From assembly GCF_036345255.1 (NCBI RefSeq), contig NZ_CP107783.1:5009501-5073500 (forward strand): a DNA stretch of 64,000 bases, given 5' to 3'. Within the stretch, counting starts at the first letter, position 1. Each line of letters opens with the position of its first letter. Below are positions 8,428 through 17,803 of the stretch, one piece after another. A program made the position numbers and the translations under genes. This DNA comes from Streptomyces sp. NBC_00569 (GTDB lineage Bacteria > Actinomycetota > Actinomycetes > Streptomycetales > Streptomycetaceae). The notes under the pieces were generated by a model. That model worked only from the letters and a program-made list of their open reading frames with translations. It was not told where the DNA came from and made no database searches.

Positions 8428-9411
8428 ATGACCACGAATGACGCACATCGGACACATCCTCATGCCACGACTGAACTGTGCGACGAGGGCAGGCGGTTGT
8501 ACGCCAGTGCTCTGCGTTCCGGACGCATCGCCCGAAGCGAAGTGACGGCCGCTCCCTGCCTGATGGATTTCGCCCTTCTCCACCCAGACCCGGATGACGC
8601 CGGCTGGCTCCGCCCGGTTCCTCCCGCCGCCGCCCTGGCACAGCGCCTCCACCCCATCGAACGGGAAATCCAGGAGCGACGAAGCCTGGCGGTCGAACTG
8701 ACCGATTACTTCGAGCCATTCATGGCCATCAGTGCGCAGGATCTGCCCACGACGCACGCCGTCACCGTGCTCGAAGGTATCAACAGGATCAATTCGGCCA
8801 TCGAACTCGCCATCGCCGAGTGCCAGTCCGAGATCCTCACGGTCCAGCCCGGCGGCGGGCGCAGCGAGCACTCCCTGACGGAGGCACTCGAGCGGGGCCA
8901 GGCGGTCATCGCGCGCGGCATCACCATGCGCACGCTCTACCAGCACACGGCCCGGCACAGTCAGGGAACCCTCGTGTACGCCGAGCACATGGCCAAGGGC
9001 AACGTGGAGATACGCACCCTCGAGGAACTCATAGAGCGGCTGATGGTCTTCGACCGGACCGTCGCGTTCATACCGGTCCCCGGAGAGCATCCGGTCGCCC
9101 TGGAACTCCGCCATCCGGGCCTCGTCGAATACCTGGCCAAGGTCTTCGAGCAACTGTGGCGCCGCGCGGTCCCCCTCCTGGAGGAGACCCCCTACGCGCC
9201 CCCGACCGACGGCATCACCGGGGTCCAGCGGTCGATCGCCAAGCTGCTGATCGAAGGCCACGTGGACGAGGCCATCGCCCGCCGCCTGGGCATGAACGTA
9301 CGCACCTGCAGAGCCCACATCGCCAAGCTCGCGGCCGCGCTGGGCAGCGGAAGCCGCGCACAACTCGGCTTTCTCATAGCGCAGTCCGGCATCCTCGACC
9401 AGGATCACTGA
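8428..9411 (+). CDS. LuxR-type HTH transcriptional regulator, first paralogue
   Basis: This cytoplasmic regulator has 327 aa. The N-terminal part (residues 10-90; CDEGRRLYASALRSGRI, then a CLMDFALLHPDPDDAGWLRP segment) looks like a TrmB-type winged helix. The middle (about 120-250) resembles the phospholipase D-like ligand fold seen in TrmB-related regulators (ILTVQPGGGR, GITMRTLYQHTARHS, VFDRTVAFIPV). The C-terminus (about 265-325) is a LuxR/NarL HTH: KLLIEGHVDEAIARRLGMNV followed by RTCRAHIAKLAAALGSGSRA. ATG 8428 follows GGGGGGTGG. It is followed 23 nt later by a close paralogue and is divergent from the DLSWS peptide gene. Ligand and targets unknown. Confidence 0.82.
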   Translation: MTTNDAHRTHPHATTELCDEGRRLYASALRSGRIARSEVTAAPCLMDFALLHPDPDDAGWLRPVPPAAALAQRLHPIEREIQERRSLAVELTDYFEPFMAISAQDLPTTHAVTVLEGINRINSAIELAIAECQSEILTVQPGGGRSEHSLTEALERGQAVIARGITMRTLYQHTARHSQGTLVYAEHMAKGNVEIRTLEELIERLMVFDRTVAFIPVPGEHPVALELRHPGLVEYLAKVFEQLWRRAVPLLEETPYAPPTDGITGVQRSIAKLLIEGHVDEAIARRLGMNVRTCRAHIAKLAAALGSGSRAQLGFLIAQSGILDQDH

Positions 9412-9434
9412 ATGTCGACCGAGGAGAGCCACAC

Positions 9435-10412
9435 GTGACCGCCGAGGCCCACACTCACGGAGCCGAGGAGTTGTGCGCCGCCGGTACGGAGCTCTACTCC
9501 CGGGCCCTGCGCGAGGGCCGCGTGAAGGACGAAGAGGCCGCGGCCGTGCCGTGCCTCCTCGACTTCGGGCTGCTGCGCGCGGATCCGGACGACTCCCGGT
9601 GGCAGCGCCCCGTGCCGCCCTCCGTGGCCCTGCCGGGCCTGCTGGGGGGCATCGAGGACGAGATCGCGCACCAGCGGCACCGGGAGGCGAAACTGGCCAA
9701 GGCGTTCGCACCGCTCATGGCGCTCGACGCCGAGCGGGCGTCCTTTCAGAACTCACCGATGATCCATGTGCTGCTGGGGTTCCAGCGGATCAACGACGCC
9801 ATCGGCGAAGCCAGCGCGGTCGCCACCCAGGAGCTCCTCACCATCCAGCCCGGGGGCGGGCGCCCTCCCGCCGGCCTTGCCGCGGCCCGCCCGATCGAGC
9901 AGGAACTCCTCGCCCGGGGATGCCGGATGCGCACCCTCTACCAGCACACCTCGCGGCATTCCCCCGCCGTGCTGGCCCACTACGAACAGCTGCGCGGCGA
10001 CGTGGCGGTCCGCACCCTCGACGAGGTCACCGAGCGCCTCGTCCTGCTCGACCGGACCGTCGCGTTCATCCCGGCCAACACGGACCGCACCGTGGCCCTG
10101 GAGATACGCCACCCCGCCCTCATCTCGTACCTCGTGACGACGTTCGAGCGGCTGTGGCGGCTGGCCACGCCCATGTTCCCCGTGGCCGCGCAGCAGCCCC
10201 CGGCCAGGGACGGCGTGACCTCCCGCCAGCTGACCATCGCCGCCCTGCTCATCGAGGGCCACACGGACGCCGTCATCGCCGAACGCCTCGGCATGAACAT
10301 CCGCACCGTCCGCGTCCACATCGCCAAGCTCGCCAGCACGCTCGGCAGCGACAGCCGGGCCCAACTGGGCTATCTCATCGGCCAGTCCGGGATGCTGGAA
10401 CAGGACCGCTGA
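9435..10412 (+). CDS. LuxR-type HTH transcriptional regulator, second paralogue
   Basis: A tandem paralogue of the preceding gene, 325 aa. It has the same layout and near-identical key segments: RMRTLYQHTSRHS, LLDRTVAFIPANTDRTVALE, and the C-terminal HTH ALLIEGHTDAVIAERLGMNI followed by RTVRVHIAKLASTLGSDSRA. GTG 9435 is used because GAGGAGAG stands about 7 nt upstream and the protein then lines up with its neighbour from residue 1. The genes are probably co-transcribed. The two copies differ mostly in the N-terminal domain and mid-domain loops, as expected if they sense different ligands or act as a heteromeric pair. Confidence 0.82.
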   Translation: MTAEAHTHGAEELCAAGTELYSRALREGRVKDEEAAAVPCLLDFGLLRADPDDSRWQRPVPPSVALPGLLGGIEDEIAHQRHREAKLAKAFAPLMALDAERASFQNSPMIHVLLGFQRINDAIGEASAVATQELLTIQPGGGRPPAGLAAARPIEQELLARGCRMRTLYQHTSRHSPAVLAHYEQLRGDVAVRTLDEVTERLVLLDRTVAFIPANTDRTVALEIRHPALISYLVTTFERLWRLATPMFPVAAQQPPARDGVTSRQLTIAALLIEGHTDAVIAERLGMNIRTVRVHIAKLASTLGSDSRAQLGYLIGQSGMLEQDR

Positions 10413-10526
10413 CCTCCGCGGAAGGATCCTCCGGCCCCCGAACGGGCACAGCGGATCTCCGCACAACCCTTCGACCTCCGGCCGGCCAACAACACGGCCG
10501 AGTTCACGGTCTCCGGCAGCTGATCC

Positions 10527-10559
10527 GGCACGGCGCTCCGGACCGAGGGGCGCCGTGCC
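10527..10559. terminator. Bidirectional hairpin between convergent genes
   Basis: GGCACGGCGC pairs perfectly with GCGCCGTGCC across a 13-nt loop, between the end of the second regulator and the end of the binding-protein gene. Confidence 0.75.
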
Positions 10560-10569
10560 GTCCGCCGGC

Positions 10570-11697
10570 CTACTTCAGCCCGACCCGCGCGCAGTCCGCC
10601 GTGTACTTCGCCGTGCAGATGTCCCCGACCTTGTAGATCCCGTCCCTGACCACCGTCGACTTGATGTTGCTCTGCGTCATCGGGACGACCTGGACCAGGA
10701 GCGACGGCACGTTCGGGGTGGTGGGGCTGTCGACGCGGTCCTTCGCGAGCGCGTTGAACTCGATGTCGCGCTGCTGCGCGAAGAGGACCGCCATCTGCGC
10801 GGCGGTGGAGGCCTCTTCGGGATACGGCTTGTAGACCGTCATGTACTGGTCGCCCGACACGATGCGCTGGACGGCGGCGAGCTCGGCGTCCTGGCCGGTC
10901 ACCGGCGGGAGGTCGGTGACACCGGCGGCCTTGAGCGCGGCGATGATGCCGCCGGCCATGCCGTCGTTCGCGGAGTAGACACCGGCGATGTTCTGCGCGC
11001 CGACGGCCTGGATGGCGGCTGCCATGTTGGCCCGCGCGTTCTCCGGCTTCCAGTCCTTGGTGTCGTACGACTTCGAGATCGTCACCTGGTCCTTGAGCTC
11101 GGCCAGGGCGCCGTCCTTGTAGAGCGCGGCGTTCGGGTCGGTGACCGAGCCGTTCATCATGACGATCCGGCTGTTCTTGGACGCCTTGCTGCCCAGGGCC
11201 TTGAGGAGCGCCATGCCCTGCACATGGCCGACCTGGTCGCTGTCGAACGACACATAGCCGTCGACGGGGCCCTCGGCCAGACGGTCGTAGGCGATGACCG
11301 GGATGTTCGCGTCCTTGGCCTTCTTGACCGATCCCGCGATGGACTTGGAGTCGACCGCGTCGAGGATCAGTACGTCGACCCGGTCGGCGATCATCTGGTC
11401 GACCTGTCTCTCCTGGCGCTTCGCGTTCTGTTCCGCGTTGGCGTAGAGGACCCTGCCCTTGCCGCTGGTGAGGTCCTCGACCTCCTTCTTGATGTGCGGA
11501 TAGTCGAACTTCTCGTAGCGCGCGGTCTCCTTCTCCGGCAGGAGGACGCCGATCTTCAGGTCCTGGTTCTGCCGGGCGGACGCCCTGCCCGCGGAGTCGC
11601 TCTCCGGCTCGAGCCAGCTGCTCCCGCACCCGGTGAGGGCCACGGCCATGGCGGACGCCACGCCGACAAAGGCGGCGCGCTTCGTACGCGGATTCAC
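10570..11697 (-). CDS. Sugar ABC transporter substrate-binding lipoprotein, XylF/RbsB type
   Basis: This 375-aa lipoprotein has a signal peptide and lipobox ALTGCGSS (Cys about residue 24), followed by a two-lobed periplasmic-binding-protein fold. Recognisable segments are KIGVLLPEKETARYEKFDYP, the D-x-I-P-V-I-A-Y-D-R motif of the pentose/hexose family (ANIPVIAYDRL), and GVYSANDGMAGGIIAALKAAG. These point to D-xylose or a related sugar. No permease or ATPase gene is adjacent, so it is an orphan binding protein that would have to share a transporter or act as a sensor. GTG 11697 is preceded by GGGAGG with 9-nt spacing. An orphan solute-binding gene between clpB and hspR also occurs in other Streptomyces. 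Confidence 0.88.
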   Translation of the reverse strand: MNPRTKRAAFVGVASAMAVALTGCGSSWLEPESDSAGRASARQNQDLKIGVLLPEKETARYEKFDYPHIKKEVEDLTSGKGRVLYANAEQNAKRQERQVDQMIADRVDVLILDAVDSKSIAGSVKKAKDANIPVIAYDRLAEGPVDGYVSFDSDQVGHVQGMALLKALGSKASKNSRIVMMNGSVTDPNAALYKDGALAELKDQVTISKSYDTKDWKPENARANMAAAIQAVGAQNIAGVYSANDGMAGGIIAALKAAGVTDLPPVTGQDAELAAVQRIVSGDQYMTVYKPYPEEASTAAQMAVLFAQQRDIEFNALAKDRVDSPTTPNVPSLLVQVVPMTQSNIKSTVVRDGIYKVGDICTAKYTADCARVGLK

Positions 11698-11840
11698 TTT
11701 CCATACCTCCCTGAAGTGACCGCGTCGTTGCGGCCGAGGTGGCTGGAAGCCAACTCGGCCTGAATCGCAGCGTCAAGAGGTGAATCCGTAACGACTCGTA
11801 ATCGGGTCCGTGCGTTCCGGAGGTGAACCCGCCCATACTC

Positions 11841-11851
11841 GGGGTAACCCC
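11841..11851. promoter_or_regulatory. Short inverted repeat upstream of the binding-protein gene
   Basis: GGGGT-A-ACCCC lies about 145 nt upstream of the lipoprotein start, in a 326-nt gene-free stretch (11698-12023). It could be an operator. No factor can be assigned. Confidence 0.3.
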
Positions 11852-11900
11852 AGTAGCCGCACCAGTCCCGGCCCCCGCAGCCCTCCCGCGCCGGTCCGCC

Positions 11901-11918
11901 CAGTGAGCAAACTCACTG
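11901..11918. promoter_or_regulatory. Inverted repeat CAGTGAG-N4-CTCACTG
   Basis: Perfect 7-bp arms with a CAAA spacer in the same gene-free stretch, followed at once by TTCGAA. It could form a small hairpin or be an operator for the lipoprotein promoter. Nothing else is seen between here and the hspR terminator apart from three loose GCGCA-type 12-nt repeats. Confidence 0.3.
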
Positions 11919-12023
11919 TTCGAACACATGACCTCCGTGCCGTCTTCACCAGCTCTGACCAGCCTGTGCGCACCCGAAGCCCACCCGAAAACGCACGGGA
12001 AGGCGCACAGGAAGGCGCATACG

Positions 12024-12059
12024 AAAGGGGCCGGGAGGTTCTCACCTCCCGGCCCCTTT
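12024..12059 (-). terminator. Terminator of the dnaK operon
   Basis: A 16-bp perfect stem (AAAGGGGCCGGGAGGT and complement) with a TCTC loop lies 31 nt after the hspR stop, with flanking A and T runs, so it works in both directions. Confidence 0.9.
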
Positions 12060-12089
12060 CACACCGGCTTCACAACCCGCTCGCCCGGG

Positions 12090-12554
12090 CTATTCGGACG
12101 ACCGCTTGGGCCGCCAGACGACCAGCGCGCTCGTCTGCTGGACCTCCTGGTACGGGACCAGGTCCCGCCGGTAGGAGGCGTGGACGGCCGCCTCGCGCTG
12201 CTGCATCGCCGCCGCGGCGCCCTCGACCGCCGTCGAGAGTTCCGCGACCCGCTGCTGAAGCGCCGCGACCTGATTCTCCAGTTCGATGATGCGCTTGATG
12301 CCCGCGAGGTTGATGCCCTCGTCCTGCGACAGCTGCTGCACCTGGCGGAGCAGTTCGATGTCGCGGGCCGAGTAGCGCCGGCCGCGGCCCGCCGTGCGGT
12401 CCGGGGAGACCAGGCCGAGACGGTCGTACTGGCGCAGGGTCTGCGGATGCAGCCCGCTGAGCTGGGCGGCCACCGAGATGACATAGACCGGAGTCTCGTC
12501 GGTCAGCTCGTAGGCCCTGCCAACAAAGGAACTCTGTCGTCGACGGCCGTCCAT
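12090..12554 (-). CDS. hspR: Heat-shock repressor HspR (MerR family)
   Basis: This 154-aa repressor binds HAIR sites with DnaK as co-repressor and controls dnaK, clpB and usually lon. A MerR-type winged helix lies at about residues 22-95 (PVYVISVAAQLSGLHPQTLR, then QYDRLGLVSPDRTAGRGRRY). A coiled coil follows (LENQVAALQQRVAELSTAV), then a C-terminal tail with the conserved ending VVWRPKRSSE. It starts only 4 nt after the dnaJ stop, at the end of the operon. Two HAIR sites upstream of dnaK give it autoregulation. Confidence 0.96.
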   Translation of the reverse strand: MDGRRRQSSFVGRAYELTDETPVYVISVAAQLSGLHPQTLRQYDRLGLVSPDRTAGRGRRYSARDIELLRQVQQLSQDEGINLAGIKRIIELENQVAALQQRVAELSTAVEGAAAAMQQREAAVHASYRRDLVPYQEVQQTSALVVWRPKRSSE

Positions 12555-12558
12555 ACGC

Positions 12559-13749
12559 TCATGCTCCCTTCGCGGCCTGGAACAGTTCTGCCCGCGGATC
12601 GCTGTCCGCAGTCGCCTTCCGGTACGCCTCGAGAGCGTCCTTCGCGATGTCGGTCAGATCCGTGGGGACCGAGACCTCCACCGTGACGAGCAGATCGCCA
12701 CGGGTGCCGTCCTTGCGGACAGCGCCCTTGCCACGGGCCCGCATCGTCCGCCCGTTGGGCGTCCCCGGGGGCAGTTTGAGCGTGACCGGGGGCCCGCCGA
12801 GCGTGGGGACCTTGACCTCGCCCCCGAGCGCGGCCTCCGGGAAGCTGACCGGCACCGTGACCGTGAGGTTGTCGCCCTTGCGGCCGAAGACCGGGTGGGA
12901 GTCCACGTGCACGACCACGTACAGGTCGCCCGCGGGACCGCCGCGCTCGCCGGGGGCTCCCTTGCCGCGCAGCCGGATGCGCTGGTTGTCCGAGACGCCG
13001 GCCGGGATGCGGACCTGCATCGTCCGGGAGGACTTCGCACGGCCCGAGCCCTTGCAGACCTCACAGGGTGTCTCCGCGATCAGGCCGCGGCCCTTGCAGT
13101 CCACACACGGGTCGGTCAGCGAGAAACCGCCGCCGCCACCGCGCGAGACCTGGCCCGTGCCGACGCAGGTCGGGCACACGCGCGGTGTGCCGTTCTTGTC
13201 GCCGGTACCGGAACAGGCCTTGCAGGGCGCCTGCGACGACATGCGCAGCGGCACCGTCGCCCCGTCGACCGCCTCGGTGAAACTGAGAGTGACCTCGGAC
13301 TCGATGTCCTGGCCGCGGCGCGGCTGCGTGCGCGTGCCGGTGCCCGCGCCGCCCCGGTTGAACAGGCCGCCGAAGACGTCCCCGAGCCCGCCGCCGAACC
13401 CGCCGGCACCCCCAGCCGTACCGCCCTGGGGGCCGCCTCCGAAGAGGTCGCCCAGGTCGAAGTTGAAGGTGCCGCCGCCGGCCCCGCCCGGCCCCGGACG
13501 GAATCCGCCGTTGCCGAACAGGGCGCGCGCCTCGTCGTACTCCTTGCGCTTCTTGGGGTCGCCGAGGACGTCGTTCGCCTCGGAGATCTCCTTGAAGCGC
13601 TCCTCCGCCTTGAGGTTGCCCTTGTTGGCGTCGGGGTGGTTCTCACGGGCGAGCTTGCGGTACGCCTTCTTGATCTCGGCGTCGGTGGCGTCCTTGGGGA
13701 CGCCGAGGACCTTGTAGTAGTCCTTCTCGATGAAGTCCTTCGTGCTCAT
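12559..13749 (-). CDS. dnaJ: DnaJ co-chaperone (Hsp40)
   Basis: This 396-aa type I Hsp40 stimulates DnaK ATPase and presents clients. It has a J domain (residues 1-75) with intact HPD in ENHPDANKG and a Gly/Phe-rich linker (FGGGLGDVFGGLFNRGG). It also has four zinc-binding repeats (CKACSGTG, CPTCVGTG, CVDCKGRG, CEVCKGSG) and the C-terminal client-binding domain (VRIPAGVSDNQRIRLRGKG). It sits between grpE (33 nt) and hspR (4 nt) on the minus strand and is transcribed from the dnaK promoter. Confidence 0.97.
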   Translation of the reverse strand: MSTKDFIEKDYYKVLGVPKDATDAEIKKAYRKLARENHPDANKGNLKAEERFKEISEANDVLGDPKKRKEYDEARALFGNGGFRPGPGGAGGGTFNFDLGDLFGGGPQGGTAGGAGGFGGGLGDVFGGLFNRGGAGTGTRTQPRRGQDIESEVTLSFTEAVDGATVPLRMSSQAPCKACSGTGDKNGTPRVCPTCVGTGQVSRGGGGGFSLTDPCVDCKGRGLIAETPCEVCKGSGRAKSSRTMQVRIPAGVSDNQRIRLRGKGAPGERGGPAGDLYVVVHVDSHPVFGRKGDNLTVTVPVSFPEAALGGEVKVPTLGGPPVTLKLPPGTPNGRTMRARGKGAVRKDGTRGDLLVTVEVSVPTDLTDIAKDALEAYRKATADSDPRAELFQAAKGA

Positions 13750-13782
13750 CCTCGACGTCCCTCCTCTCGCTGCTTACTGACG

Positions 13783-16403
<2,621 letters not shown>

Positions 16404-16411
16404 TCAACAGA

Positions 16412-16432
16412 GCTGAGTCGAGCCGACTCAAC
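16412..16432. promoter_or_regulatory. HAIR operator 2 of the dnaK operon
   Basis: GCTGAGT-N7-ACTCAAC is a weaker HspR site (two mismatches from consensus) 52 nt from the start of site 1. Paired HAIR sites at dnaK promoters are the usual Streptomyces arrangement. Confidence 0.85.
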
Positions 16433-16499
16433 TTTTATGTGGCCCTTATGGGCAGTCAGGCTATCCGTGCAGGTCAGCCACTACGCCGAGGCCTCGTCA

Positions 16500-17525
16500 C
16501 TACCGTGCGACGTCCACCACAGCGGTCCGTACGGGCCGGTGGCCGCGCCGCCGCACCCCGTAGACCGGCACCCGCAGCAGCCCGGCGACCGACCCGGCCA
16601 CCGCGCAGACCAGCCACAGCGCGGCCGACGGGCCCAGCGTCCCGTCGTGCAGCAGGAGCGCGGTCACCGCACCGGCGAGCGAGGCGACACCGAGCACCAC
16701 CGCCACGCCCGTCTGGGTGAGGCCGAGCCGGCGGAGCCGGTGGGCGATGTGGTCCGCGCCGCCCTGGAACAGAGTCCGCCCCGCGCGCCGCCGCGACACC
16801 GCCACCAGGGCCGCGTCCGCGGTCACCACGACCGTCATGGCGAAGAGCGAGCCCGCACCGGGGAGCGCCTCGTGGCCCGCGTTGACCAGGACCGCCGCGC
16901 ACGCGAGGAAGAAGCCCGTGAACAGGGCCCCGCAGCCCCCCAGGTGCATCCGCGCGGGGTGCCAGTTGTGCATGAGGAACCCGGTGAGCGCCGCCGCGAG
17001 CACCCCGAGGAGCGCGGCGAGCGGGCCGAGCCCTCCGGCGGCGGCGCAGGCGCTCAGGCCGAGCGCGGTCACGACGGCGACGGTGCCGAGCGCCCCGTCC
17101 GAGGTGTCGATGAGCCGGCAGGCGTTGGCGACGAAGACGATCCACAGGACGGCCAACGCGCCTACGAGGAACCCGAGTTGAGCGGCGTGCACGACGAAGG
17201 ACGCCGCCCCCGCCTCGACGACGACGCGGGCCCGCGCCCCCACCGGGCGCACATCGTCGAGGAACCCGAGCGCGGCGACGGCCCCGGCCGCGATCAGCAG
17301 CGTGAGCGCGCCGGAGTCGAGCGGGGCGACTCCGGTCGAGGCTCCGACCGTGGTGACGGCGGCCGTCACCACGGCGACGGCGAGGCCTCCCAGGCGCGGC
17401 GTCCGCCGCCCCGCGCGGCCGATCCGCCGGACGGTGAATCCGGTGCGCAGGGCGACGCGACGCAGCAGGACGGTGAGGGCGGAGGCCGCCAGCAGGGCGG
17501 TCGCGGCGGCGGCGATCCCGTAGGA
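16500..17525 (-). CDS. WecA/MraY-like polyprenyl-phosphate sugar-phosphate transferase, divergent
   Basis: This membrane protein has about 341 aa and around 10 hydrophobic segments, and belongs to glycosyltransferase family 4. It keeps the Mg-binding DD (ALGFLDDVRPVG), a polyprenyl-loop-like NACRLIDTSDGALGT in place of NxxNLIDGxDGLA, and a DHIAHRL that stands for the family DHIHHRL. The loop normally reading FxGDxGS is HLGGCGAL here, so a conserved Asp is lost. It may still transfer a sugar-phosphate, but donor and acceptor cannot be read. GTG 17525 opens the hydrophobic N-terminus; the upstream in-frame extension is polar and the ribosome site is weak either way. Confidence 0.68.
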   Translation of the reverse strand, partial: SYGIAAAATALLAASALTVLLRRVALRTGFTVRRIGRAGRRTPRLGGLAVAVVTAAVTTVGASTGVAPLDSGALTLLIAAGAVAALGFLDDVRPVGARARVVVEAGAASFVVHAAQLGFLVGALAVLWIVFVANACRLIDTSDGALGTVAVVTALGLSACAAAGGLGPLAALLGVLAAALTGFLMHNWHPARMHLGGCGALFTGFFLACAAVLVNAGHEALPGAGSLFAMTVVVTADAALVAVSRRRAGRTLFQGGADHIAHRLRRLGLTQTGVAVVLGVASLAGAVTALLLHDGTLGPSAALWLVCAVAGSVAGLLRVPVYGVRRRGHRPVRTAVVDVAR

Positions 17526-17599
17526 CACGGCGGACGTCCCGTCAGCTCGGTTTGCGGTATCGGGGTGACACCGGAGGGGCACGCCCGGCCGGAGACCTT

Positions 17600-17618
17600 C
17601 ATAAGCTAGTCGCTTATG
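17600..17618. promoter_or_regulatory. Inverted repeat CATAAGC-N5-GCTTATG
   Basis: A perfect 7-bp inverted repeat with spacer TAGTC, between the divergent GT4 gene and the EtfD-like gene. It is A/T-rich in a high-GC setting and looks like a TetR/GntR-type operator. The cognate factor is not identified. Confidence 0.5.
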
Positions 17619-17749
17619 TCGCAATATGGGGTGAATAACACGATTTGCTTTCGCTGTCGACCGAGGGTTGCCTCAGCGACGCAGATCACCGCCCGGCTGG
17701 CTACAGTGCGGCCACACAAGTGGGTAGTCTCAGCATGGACTGAAATAAG

Positions 17750-17763
17750 TTACCGCTTAGTAA
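17750..17763. promoter_or_regulatory. Second palindrome (TTAC-N6-GTAA) before the EtfD-like gene
   Basis: TTACCGCTTAGTAA, 41 nt upstream of the start codon. It shares the CGCTTA core with the repeat at 17600-17618, so the two could be sites for one repressor of the electron-transfer gene. This is inference from pattern only. Confidence 0.45.
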
Positions 17764-17803
17764 TCGCTGAATATCCACCCTCGCAGGCCCGAGGAGCCCC
17801 CGA

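Noticed and set aside
11990..12023. Short GCGCA-type tandem repeats as a functional element
   Set aside because: The three 12-nt units are loose matches next to a terminator and may be chance.
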